Shown here one piece after another: positions 36,360 to 47,600 of a DNA stretch of 64,000 nt (its first letter is position 1; every line of letters starts with the position of its first letter). Source of the DNA: Paragorgia papillata (lineage: Eukaryota; Cnidaria; Anthozoa; Scleralcyonacea; Coralliidae); the NCBI GenBank assembly GCA_035771165.1, contig JAWNZC010000012.1:1096501-1160500 (forward strand). The letters run 5' to 3'. The notes under the pieces are model-generated. The model ran no database searches. It saw only the letters and a program-made list of their open reading frames with translations, and was not told the DNA's origin. The position numbers were made by a program, and so were the translations under genes.

Positions 36360-36860
36360 TATTCATGCTGCACTTTGAGATCGATCCGAGGCAAAGAAAA
36401 TCAAAGGTGGAGAGGAAATCAAAGTTGCTCCGAGACATCCGAAAATTGCCAGCCAAAGTCTATCGTCGTTCCAAGAATGAACGGCTTCCTCCCAAAATAA
36501 CCCAATGCTCTTGCTTGTTTGGATCCAAAACCGTATCTCAGATGGTTCTCTGCCTCCCAGAACTTGCCTGCAAATAAAAAGCAATGCTTCGCGTTTCCCT
36601 TTGTTTCGCTTAAAATGATTAAAGGTCTTAAGAGCTTTTTTCTTAAAAGCTTCCTGGCGCCTTTTGACATTTTTCTGATAATGATTTGTCAAAGCTGTTA
36701 ATGTAATTTCGTTGCCTGGGTAACGAGGTTTGCATACGCAACTTTCCAGTGCCAGTGTGAACGCGCAAAATAGCGAGTCCAGTTCCCTTCGAGATCGATC
36801 TGAGATCGATTTGGTTAGATCGATCTCAGATCGATCGCCATGTGAACAGGCACTAAGATA
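36360..36860. mobile_element. Candidate MITE with GAGATCGATC ends
   Basis: The left end (TTTGAGATCGATCC near 36374) and right end (GATCTGAGATCGAT, GATCGATCTCAGATC at 36785-36840) carry related palindromic motifs next to GGCCTATTC / GTGAACAGGC. A 192-codon minus-strand frame crosses it but has no recognised domain. Confidence 0.4.
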
Positions 36861-38730
36861 CTTTATTAGAATCACAAGATCTGACTGTATAATATTTGTA
36901 ATCCTCGAGGAAAAAAATAGCAGAGCAAGTCGAACATGCATGCATGCAACAGTGAAAATTTCAAAAAAGCTTACAAAAATATCACTGATGAAACTATTAT
37001 TAAGAGGATGGTAGACGTAAAAAGTGCATGTAGTATATACGATAGGTCTAGTATAGGTAAATTATTTTAGAAAACAACAATTCAAACTAAAGGAACTCGA
37101 AGTCAATGTCACTAATTCAAGATGAACAGTCCTTAGAGTTCATTAACCCTTAACCGTCCTGACTGCTTTGGAGAAACACCAGAGCAAGTCAAACGTGCAA
37201 CGGAAATTAAAAATAAAGGTATGAAAATATCTTACCGAGTAAAGTCTAGTGTTTTCAATGTCGTTTTAGGTGCTCTATTATATCAGTTGGCAAGAAGAGA
37301 TGGCATATTTAAAAGTTTTGATTCTTTAGAAAACTACCGACTGAAGTGACGTATAAATTACTTTAGACAGAGCAACACAGTGTAATTCAATGGCAAAGGA
37401 AGTCATGGTCATAGCTGACGTTGAGATATAATAATAATAATTCGTAAGAGCTGACTAAATATAATTTCTGTAACTTTCAACTAGCTGCTTAAAGAAAACA
37501 CAAGTAAAGAGCGAGTCAAACATGCGATGAAAGTTTAAGAAAACGTAATTAATTGTAATTCAGTCTTTGAACGAGCCAAGTCCAGTGTGTTCAATATTGT
37601 TTTCAAGTTCTCTATTGTACCATGCAGTCTCAATAAGAGATGACATTTATAAAATATTTGATCCTTTATGGGTAAAATTACGCGTAAAAAGTCGAAGGCA
37701 CTGGATCTAAGTAAATTGTTTTAGATATATGCTGAGCAACACGATGCAATTCTATGCCAAAGAAAGTCAATATTGTCGCTGACATTAACTAAGATACTTT
37801 ATTAGAATCACATGATCTGACTGTATAATATTTGTAATCCTCAAAGAAAAAAATAGCAGAGCAAATGAAACATGCATGCATGCATGCAATGAAAATTCAA
37901 AAAAAGCTTACAAAAATATCATGTCAGATGGGTTATGAAACTATTAGCCTATTAAGAGGATGGTAGACGTAAAAAGTGCGTGCAGTATATACGATAGGTC
38001 TAGTATAGGTAAATTATTTTAGAAAACAACAATTCAAACTAAAGGAACTCGAAGTCAATGTCACTAATGACATATAAGATGAACATTGAACAGTCCTTAG
38101 AGTTCATTAACCCTTAACCGTCCTGACTGCATTGGAAAAACACCAGAGCAAGTCAAACGTGCAACGGAAATTTAAAATAAAGGTATGAAAATATTTGACC
38201 GAGTAAAGTCAAGTGTTTTCAATTTTTTTTCAATTTTAGCTTTTCTATTATATCAATCGGCAATAAGTGATGGCATATTTAAAAGTGTTGATTCTTTGGG
38301 AAACTACCGTGTAAAGGAAGGTACAGAAGCGGCGTATATTATTTTAGCAAGAGCAACACAGTGCAATTCAATGTCAAAGGAAGTCAATGTCATAGCTGAC
38401 GTTAAGATATAATAATAATTCATCATGCAGTCTTTAGAATCGTAAGAGCTGACTAAATATAATTTCTATAACTTTCAACTGCAAGCTGCTTTACATATAA
38501 GTAAAACACCAGAGCAAGTCAAACATTTCATTCGATATCGAATGAAAATTTAACGAAAAAGGAATATAAATATATTAGTATTTGAAGGAGCTATTATAAG
38601 TCTAATGTCTTCCATGTCGTTCTATAGGTTCTCTTTCATATCAGTCTCAATGAGCGATGACATTTATAAAAAGTTTTGATCCTCTATTTTTGAAACTATA
38701 TATACGTGTAAAAGAACGAAGGAATATTTG
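36850..38730. repeat. Diverged tandem duplication, unit about 0.94 kb
   Basis: 36852-37440 aligns with 37792-38420 at high identity (shared AGATACTTTATTAGAATCAC, ACGATAGGTCTAGTATAGGT, CCTTAACCGTCCTGACTGC). More diverged half-units with ATATCAGTCTCAATAAGAGA and CAACACAGTGCAATTC occur from about 36160 to 38950. One unit has a 75-codon frame (38185-38412), not clearly preserved in the others. Confidence 0.8.
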
Positions 38731-39882
38731 AGCTGACTGTATTGCTTTGGAAAAACGCCAGAACAAGTCAAACATGCAACGAAAACTTGAAATATAAACG
38801 TATGAAAATATTTGACCGAGTTAAGTCCTATAGGTTCTCTTGGTATTTATCAAAATTTTGATCTTTTGAGAAACTACGTGCAGAGGAAGGCACTGAATCT
38901 ACGTAAATTGTTTTAGACAGAGCAATACAGTGCAATTACACAGCTAATTAATATTTTTTGAATCATACTTCATGAGCTGACTATATGTCAAAAATTTCGA
39001 GCCAGTGGCCGCCATCTTACGTAGTGGAACAGTAGAGTACAGTAAATATTGTAACAGCCGGTTGGTGGACGTTCGGCAGGGCCGGGTAAACGCTTCCAAT
39101 TCCGACTAATTTTGATACGAATACAATGTGAGATTTACGAGAGACTCAAAAAAGAAACTTATTTTGATCTCGTTAGCTACTGCTGCGATATTCATTGCCA
39201 TTTTTGGCATGAACAATGGTTCATCAATTTGCTTTTGTTCGAATAACTTGGTACAAAAAACAAGAAGTGTATTATCGACAACAGCAGTCGTAAACTCGAG
39301 TTGTTTTGCAGAGTAAGGGCTTGTAGCCAAAAAGTTGTACATCGTCGATACTGAATACTGTACGTCGCTGCCATCGTTGAACTGAAATATTTGAAGTTAA
39401 AAGATGACTTAGTCGAAGTCTCTCACGTCGCAAGGCAACCATGCAGTCACATGTTAAGACAATTGCGCACGTGCGTCTCAAAAAAAACTCACTGACCAGT
39501 TTAAACGAAATAGATCACTCTTGATCCGGTATCGTGTAAACACGATTGATCTAGAGTAATTTTGATCTAGATTCAACTGATTGATCCGGTACCGTCTAAG
39601 ACAGTGTTTCCATGGTACAGAAAGTTTCATTCCGGAATGAAACGGGAAGTCATACCTTTCCATGTTTCCATGTAAACATGGAAATAATGTCCTGGGAACG
39701 AAATGTCCGCAAAATCTGAAATTTCAAGATGGCGATCAATAATAACATAGTGGGAATATTTCTTTCTGCAGTTTCCAGGCTTGTGCAAATAGAGAATAGA
39801 ATTGGAAAAAAGGAAAAGAGTATTGCTAACCACGGTATTTAATGTGGTCGCAAACAAACAAACGTTTACAAGTTTTTGCCTT

Positions 39883-40568
39883 TTAACACTTTGAGGCCTG
39901 GACCAGTGGCGTCGCCACGGGGTGGACTGTCCACCCCAGTTCTTTTCCAGATCGATTTCTTAATTTTTCCAAATAAGTGGAGAAAACATTGGGGGGGGGG
40001 GGGGGGGGGGAGGGGCGAAGTAGTATTGAGACTTTTTTTGTCAGTGGCGCTCACGGCTGTTAATCACTCCGGCGTTGGTGCATTTCATAAAGGGTTACAT
40101 AAAGTACGCTCTGTCGGCGGTCGCATCCCCTCAGCTGATACGAAGTAATTAGGGCTCGGGCGAAATTTCGTAATCGCCTCATCGAGATAATATGGAATTA
40201 TGATAAGATCGAGATAATATGGAATGATTTTGAGCGCATTTTATAATTATTATGAAAAATTCTATGAAAAATAATAAAATATATATTCAAAGTCCTAAAA
40301 TGTGCATTTTTTACGACGTTTTATAACCTTCAGAATTCTGTAAAATCACCCTTCAAAGTGCAGGAAATGGCGTTTCAGGGACTCTAGATTCCAAAGTTTT
40401 CCGCCAATTCCAAAGTATGCCCCCGGATCCCCCTACAGGTTTGTCCACCCCAGTTGTATCACCCTGGCGACGCCACTGGCCTGGATCTCTCCCCGTGCGG
40501 AATAAAATCGTCTGGCGTTAGCCAGAATAAACCTTAAACACTCGTCGTCAGACTTCAAAGTGTTAAAA
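39883..40568. mobile_element. GCCAGACGATTTTA-family element split by a hAT-like insertion
   Basis: Ends TTAACACTTTGAGGCCTG and CTTCAAAGTGTTAA, with the TCTGGCGTTAGCCAGA core at 40511-40526. An inserted element occupies 39904-40478, between GCCTGGAC and GCCTGGAT. Confidence 0.7.
39904..40478. mobile_element. hAT-like element, ends CAGTGGCGTCGCCA / TGGCGACGCCACTG
   Basis: Inverted ends of about 14 bp with a CAGTGGCG start. The flanking 8-mers GCCTGGAC and GCCTGGAT differ at one base, an hAT-like duplication. Contains a run of about 20 G. Confidence 0.72.
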
Positions 40569-41012
40569 CTTTTCATCTCAGTTTGCCAGACACGGTTCAG
40601 TTTTTTCATCGTTCCACTTCCACCTCTCGCTCACCGGGCTTTTACTTTTAGACATTATCGCCGCCATTATCGTTCACAGTGTTATAAAGCACGCATGCGT
40701 TATTCGTTTTAGACCACTGCGCCTCATTTTTCATTCCAGAATGAAATCTCGTACCCATTCCACGCCAGAATCACAGAACGAAATTTTATTTCGAGGTGAA
40801 ACCGGAATGACCTAATTCTGGAATAGACGAGATTTCTGTCCGGAATCATGTAGGAGAGCCGGCTCGCAGGCTAATAAAATTAGGATTTGAGCACAGTATG
40901 AGATCATTCCGGCATGAAAACATTCCAGTTCATATAAGCGCCCTCTAAACGGGGTCTTAATTCTCACGAAAAGAGGCGCCGAGGAGTTAAACGTTGTGAG
41001 GTATTTATCATT

Positions 41013-41408
41013 TATAGACCCTTTTAATAAGTGCGAGTACGTCATCATTGACGTCATTTTCAGCCTTTTGAATTGTATTGCAAATATACAAATGCTAAGA
41101 CTATAAACGAAATTCAAAAGAAAAATTGAAAAGAAATTGACGTCATAGGGTGAAAATTACGTATTGTATACTTAATAAAAGCGAAGCTTGCCACCCACAA
41201 TTTGCTTTTCATAAAGCTGGATTTCCACTAGGCGTCAAATATCGCGCGCTCGACTTTTCTATTGTACGCATTCAATAGTTTTCTACTGTACTTCGTTCCA
41301 CATGGAAACTCACAAGACAAAAGAAAAAAGTCGAGCGCGATATTTTACGCCTAGTGAAATCCAGCTTAAGGCTTATAGACCTTTTAATACGTATTAAAAG
41401 GGTCTATA
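41013..41408. mobile_element. MITE with TATAGACCCTTTTAAT ends
   Basis: Left TATAGACCCTTTTAAT pairs with right ATTAAAAGGGTCTATA. The right end is itself a palindrome (41377-41407). Contains a nested MITE at 41215-41366. Confidence 0.7.
41215..41366. mobile_element. 152-bp MITE with TAA target duplication
   Basis: Ends AGCTGGATTTCCACTAGGCG / CGCCTAGTGAAATCCAGCT with an inner TATCGCGCTCGACTTTT match. TAA on both sides (41212-41214, 41367-41369), as for PIF/Harbinger elements. Confidence 0.82.
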
Positions 41409-41412
41409 ATCC

Positions 41413-41708
41413 TTAAGGTGCTGTTACACGATGCGATTTTTCTTGCAACTTGCAACAAATCACTGAATGTTGTAAGTTGCATAAAAAATCGCACTGTGTA
41501 ACACCCCGTAGCAACTTGCGATTTTGTCATTTTTGCCGTGTTGCAAGTTGCAAGAAAAGTTGGGTGGGTTCTACTTTTTGCTGCAACTTACAACAAAAAT
41601 CGCAAGTTGCTGAACGTGTAACACCCTTCCTGCAACTTGCGATTTTTTTTTCCATATGTAAATTTGTTGCAAGTAGCAAGAAAAATCGCATCTTGTAAGA
41701 GCACCTTA
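41413..41708. mobile_element. About 295-bp MITE, ends AGGTGCTGTTACACG
   Basis: Ends pair over GGTGCT...ACGATGCGATTTTTCTTGC; the interior is made of inverted and direct copies of GCAACTTGCGATTTT. TTA at both ends is compatible with PIF/Harbinger. Confidence 0.8.
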
Positions 41709-42098
41709 GGCCTGCGCTAAACGTCGCACAATAGACGAATTTAATTCAGACGAATTTAATTGTTTGAATTTTATTCGACGAAACTGCGACGTATAACTCG
41801 ATTAAATTCATTTCGACACACGAATTAAATTCGTCTCGGCAATTAAATTCGTCTGAATCAGACGGACAGTGCGACGACCATGCGTGCATGTTCGAGTTAC
41901 ATTTTTAACTGAAACTGAAATTAAATGTTTCGCTTCTGTCAGCTGTGACAATTCGGTGCCATGTTTTCAAGAAGTCGTTTTTAGGATCCACGAGTCTAAG
42001 TAAAAACAATTAAATTTGACTAAAATTCGACGTTTAACTCGACGTCGCATTCCCGACGAAGTTAATTCGAATTAAATTCGTGTTTATAGCACAGGCCT
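41706..42098. mobile_element. About 390-bp MITE, ends GGCCTGCGCTAAACGTCG
   Basis: Left GGCCTGCGCTAAACG pairs loosely with right TTTATAGCACAGGCC. Interior rich in GACGAATTTAATTC in both orientations. It abuts the preceding MITE. Confidence 0.7.
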
Positions 42099-43496
42099 TT
42101 ATAAAGCACAATTGAAGAGGTTTGTTCAGAGTTCCCAAAAGGCGCAGGGGTCGAAAGAAGAGAATACATAATCATTTGCATATTTGAAAAGCAAATTGTA
42201 AATAGAGTGACTTGATAACAGAGAACCGTTATTCGCAGGATAATGCTAATTTTGGTGTTGTAGAATTGTCGAACTTTGCTGGAGCCTTAACCGTCAATAA
42301 ACTAGAGAATAGGACAAATGAAGTCCAAGATAAGTCTGTACAACGTCCACTTAGTTCTGAGTTCTCGTTCACTGGCAGTCAACGGATGAGGTTAATTGCA
42401 GGTATGATCACTTGCTCTTCAGTCTTCAAGGTAAGTGTTCATAAATGATAGGGGTATGATAGGTTATAATGGGTACAACTGCAGTGTTACGAGGGCCTTC
42501 TATCGAATGCGCGAGGGCTTCGCAACCAAGTGGGATCTTTTATTACTGCTAACCAAGGACGGTTATGCCACGACACAAACGACAGCTTGCTTTACGAATC
42601 CTTATTAAACCTATAACATTGGTGTATACGTAGTTGGAACTTGGAAGTAGGATATGACACAAAGTGTCTTGATATTGGCCATTTCCTAAAATAGTTGAAG
42701 ACTGGCGACGGGTTAGGAACGCTAGGGTACTTGGGATCGTTTGGAGGGACAGATTCCATGCTTGGTTAGCGTAAGCACAATGAAACTGTCCCTCCAAACG
42801 ATCCCAAGAACAGCCCCTAAGTCCTAACCATAATAGTGCTATGCACATCTGTGTTGTCAATTTTAGCAATGGAGACAGTTTGCGCCTCAGTCGTCACATC
42901 GACGACGGCACTAGAAAAGTTGAATTTTGTTCAACGCTCCTGCGTTGCCGCCGACCTAAGCCTTTTTAATGGAAACATCCGACGCTGACATGGCGGCAAT
43001 GGCAGCAGCGCTCTCTCTCTAACATCATGTGATCAGTGTTAGCCAATCGAAGTATCCATGGGTAGGAGGTGCCACAAAATAATGTTATCATTTTTTCAAG
43101 CCCCTTGCCGGCAACGCCATCGAGCAGACACCGCAGTCACATTCTCAACTTTGCCAGCGATGACTGCGGTCGGTAAGACGCCGGCATCTCTTGCGACTAT
43201 ATGGAAACCAGGAATAAATAACAACTGTGCGCTTTGCTATTAAAACAAAGACCTAAATGCTAAACTCGCTAAATACTGATAAGGCATTGCAGTGGTGCAA
43301 GAAGCAGGCGGTTTGTTTACATAAGAGTCGCCGTATCAATTGCATGAACCTTGTATTTTTTTTTGTTTTAAACAGTATATACATCCATACACATATGCAC
43401 AATGATATTATAAATAAATTACCGTATAGTTTAGTAGTGTCGTTGCTCCAAAACCCGACCGAATCAAGGATTCAAGATAATTTGATTTTCTCGTAC
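42099..43496. other. Mostly unassigned; hairpin element and GC-richer patch
   Basis: Apart from the 42711-42832 hairpin, 42900-43210 has inverted-looking GCCGGCAACGCC and TGGCGGCAATGG motifs that may be another MITE; boundaries unclear. Confidence 0.4.
42711..42832. mobile_element. About 120-bp hairpin element
   Basis: Arms contain TTGGGATCGTTTGGAGGGAC and its complement, ending GGTTAGGA / TCCTAACC. Small foldback element without coding capacity. Confidence 0.65.
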
Positions 43497-43640
43497 TCAA
43501 CCCCTTTCCTTTCCCTTCCCTTTCCTCCTCCCCTTCCCCTTTCCTTTCTTCCCCTTTCCTTCCCATTTCCCTTCCCCTTCCCTTCCCTTTTACTTCCTTC
43601 CTTCCTTTCTTCCCTTCTCTCTCTCTCTCTCTCTCTTTCT
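43497..43640. repeat. Polypyrimidine (CCTTTC)n-like tract
   Basis: Almost pure C/T on the plus strand, ending in (CT)n at 43616-43636, just 3' of CCDC174. Confidence 0.95.
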
Positions 43641-43681
43641 TTTTTCTAAGTATACACTAGAACATAATATTACACTCCTTT

Positions 43682-43687
43682 TTTATT
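43682..43687 (-). promoter_or_regulatory. CCDC174: Poly(A) signal of CCDC174
   Basis: AATAAA on the minus strand, about 23 nt after the CCDC174 stop codon. This implies a very short 3' UTR. A polypyrimidine-rich tract on the plus strand (43497-43640) lies just downstream. Confidence 0.55.
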
Positions 43688-43709
43688 GAAAACAAACTGA
43701 AAAAGATCT

Positions 43710-44305
43710 TCACAAAGCTGATGGAAAGTAGTATTGAGGACCTGGTACTAATGTCTCAGTAGACGTCGTACTTGCGGACAGTGAATAGTTTACCTGACTT
43801 TGTACTGGGGGATATTGATATACACCAGGCGGGGGTGGGGGATATGGAATGTTATTGGCGAAGTTATTATTAGATGGTGGAAATTGAGGGGGGTAGGGTA
43901 AGGGAAATGAAGGTATGAATGCTGGCGGGGGGAATGCATGCGTTGGTGGCAGCGGAAGATTGGGAAGAACATTTCCAACCAAAGGGGGTTGATAGGAGGA
44001 AACGGGAACTTGGGGGACATTGCTTGAGTTTGGGGATTCCTGAGGATAGCTAGCATCGTTTGTCAGTAATGGAGATGTGGTTCGGGTGTCCGATACAGTA
44101 TCTGATTGCCAAGCTGCTGGCGTTTCATTCATTGTGTTGTTTTCTTCTTTGGTATTGGGTTCCCATTTGTTTTTCTTGGCAAAGGTTTTGTTGCCATGGT
44201 TACTTGCTGACGTATAGAACGAGGGAGGTGCAAACTCTGGGTTTCTTTCACTTCCGGGATCGTATGTTGGAACTTTTGGCTTGGGTTTGTCAAATAATGT
44301 CAGAT
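43710..44305 (-). CDS. CCDC174: CCDC174 last exon: proline-rich C terminus
   Basis: Acceptor TTCACCAG/ATCTGAC; the phase-1 junction makes the aspartate of KV-DLTLFDKPKPK. Contains ERNPEFAPPSFY, conserved in the family, then about 140 Pro/Ser/Asn-rich residues (repeated PPP, YPP, FPP) ending QYYFPSAL and a stop at 43712-43710. The tail is low-complexity and unlike the human one, but it is in frame and uninterrupted. Confidence 0.88.
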
Positions 44306-44588
44306 CTGGTGAAAGAAATTAAAATAGTTACCGAGGAAACGTCAAAAGAAAGGAGTAGTTGTATTCGCAACGATAAAGTTTCTGAAAATGCTGTATCCAT
44401 TCGGATACAGCATTTTCAGAAACTTTATCGTCGGTTTTATAGACTAAAATAGCCTGTATCGCCAAAATAATTGGTAAACTTGGTTAATATGTAGATGCCT
44501 TCCTACTTCATCCCTTTCACGCGCATTGTTGCTGTGGGAGAATTTTATCTTTTTATTCTGTCTAATGCCAGATGATTTTACTCGTCAA

Positions 44589-44623
<35 letters not shown>

Positions 44624-47600
44624 CGTATATCATTTGCATATTGCAATCTCGTTCGTTTGTATAAAATGCTGCCAAAGCAGCACTTTATCAATCAGTTCTG
44701 CCTCTCTTTCTTCCACTCTTCTCTTCTTAAAATCTACAACACTTTCTACAGAAGATATATCAGCCCTTTTACATATCTGGCACCATTAACAACAACATTA
44801 TCATCATCATCATCAACATCATAATCATCATCAATATAATTATAATCATGATAATCACATCGCACGTCACATCATCATCAAAAGTTGACATAACTGGTAT
44901 CATCATCAACATGAACATGATCATCATCACCAAAATCACCATATTCAACAACATCACATCATCAGCATAACGATCACCATGATCATCATCGCCATAATCG
45001 TCATAATCATCACATCATCATCATCGTCACCACCACCATCATCATCATTACCATCATCACGATCACCACATCATCGTCACATAATCATCATTTCATCAGG
45101 ATCACTTCATCATCATTACCATCATCGTCACATAATCATCATCATGATCACCACATCATCGTCACATAATCATCATTTCATCAGGATCACTTCATCATCA
45201 TTACCATCATCGTCACATAATCATCATTTCATCATGATCACTACATCATCATTACCATCATCGTCACATAATCATCACTTCATCAAGATCACTGCATCAT
45301 CACTACCATCATCGTCACGTAATCATCACTTCATCAAGATCACTGCATCATCATTACCATCATCGTCACGTAATCATCACTTCATCAAGATCACTACATC
45401 AATACCATCATCGTCACATAATCATCATTTCATCAAGATCACTGCATCATCACTACCATCATCGTCACGTAATCATCACTTCATCAAGATCACTACATCA
45501 ATACCATCATCGTCACATAATCATCATTTCATCATGATCACTACATCATCATTACCATCATCGTCACATAATCATCATTTCATCATGATCACTACACCAT
45601 CATTACCATCATCGTCACGTAATCATCATCATCATGATCACTACACCATCATTACCATCATCGTCACGTAATCATCATTTCATCATGATCACTACATCAT
45701 CGTCACATAATCATCATTTCATCATGATCACTACATCATCATTACTATCATCGTCACGTAATCATCATCATCATCATGATCACTACACCATCATTACCAT
45801 CATCGTCACGTAATCATCATTTCATCATGATCACTACATCATCATTACCATCATCGTCACATAATCATCATTTCATCATGATCACTACATCATCATTACA
45901 ACCATCGTCACGTAATCATCATCATGGTCACTACATCATCATTACCATCATCGTCACGTAATCATCATCATGATCACTACATCATCATTACAACCATCGT
46001 CACGTAATCATCATCATGATCACTACATCATCATTACAACCATCGTCACGTAATCATCATCATGATCACTACATCATCATTACCATCATCGTCACATAAT
46101 CGTAATTTCATCATGATCACTACACCATCATTACCATCATCGTCACGTAATCATCATCATCATGATCACTACATCATCATTACCATCATCGTCACGTAAT
46201 CATCATTTCATCATGATCACTGCATCATCATTACCATCATCGTCACATAATCATCATTTCATCATGATCACTACATCATCATTACTATCATCGTCACGTA
46301 ATCATCATCATGATCGCTACATCATCACTACCATCATCGTCACGTAATCATCTTCATGCTTTTCCTTACCAACTTTGTTCTTCTCCCATTTATTCAAATG
46401 TGAATTTTCAATCCTGGTAGCTGTGTTTCGAATTCTCTCGACAAAATCACCAACGGCTATTTCATCTTCATCCTTAGGAGTCGGTGTTTTTTCTTCAGCT
46501 TCAGCCTTCGTATCTTCACGACAACTTGCTTCAGGCACAGGAGTTTCCTCGTCTTCATCGACCACAACTCCTTGCTCTTTCAACTTTCTCAGTTTTCTTT
46601 CTTTCACTTTTGCTAAACGAGCATCCATCGCCACCTTGCGTTTCTCCAAGAGCTTTTCTCTTTTGTCTCGTTGCTGTTCAGTCTAGAAAGTTCAAAAATA
46701 GTCAAAGTTAAGAGAGTTATTTCTAGGTCGCGGAACATGCCCTTAAAACATTATTAAGGCGGATTTCCAGTCCTCACACGAAGCAACTCGCTGCGAGCAG
46801 TCGCAAGCTCGCTGCGAGTGTTTTAGCGCTCGTGGCAGATAGTTGGAAATTTTGAACTATTTTTTACTCGTGGCAAGTACTCGCAGTAAATAAACCAATA
46901 AAAACAAATGTTGTCAACATTTCAAACTCGTTAGTAATTAACGAGGAAAACTGCAGAAAGGAAATTATTACCGTGTCGATGGTTAATTTGCATGGATATT
47001 GAAGGAAGAAATTACATAAATTAATGGAACTTTCACCTCGATTTTCTCTTAAAATACCGATTTGTTTGAGATTCTAAATCAAACACTCAGAAGATTGCTT
47101 CATCAGGATATCCAAACACCTCGAAGTTTGTTAAAAAAACTCGGCTATCGCTTCATCAGCGGCGAGATATCGCAACGAGCTGCGTTTGGTGGAAATACAG
47201 TGGAAACCGTGCGAGTAATCGCAGCGAAGTGCGAGTTGCTTCGTGCGAGGACTAGAAATCCGTCTTTAAAGAGAAAACTTTGGTTAGACTATTAATGTCA
47301 CGTCTAATTTTGGTGAAAAGCTCTCAAAACTCCAGAACTTTTTGGTGTACCACTCAAAAGCTCTTTATTTTAGTATGATTGTGTAGCTTATAGAATCAAC
47401 AAACTTTTTATGAGCATTTGGGGTTTGAGAAGCATATCAATAGATAAAAAATTCATAACTATATAAGAGGGGCCTCCATGTAAGATGTTTTTCAACAGCC
47501 GTATTGCGTATTATTTGATAATGCAGCGCATACAGTGAAATTTCAGTGTGCTTCAATCCATGAGGACTTTTCGAGACTGAGCGTTGGAATGAAGAAGAAA

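Noticed and set aside
36363..36941. 192-codon minus-strand frame with KRRQEAFKKKALKTF
   Set aside because: Considered as a PIF/Harbinger-like remnant, but no catalytic or family motif is recognisable and it crosses palindromic repeat ends.
44979..45671. 230-codon Ser/His-rich frame, the longest in the window
   Set aside because: A by-product of the CAT-rich minisatellite inside a CCDC174 intron, on the opposite strand.
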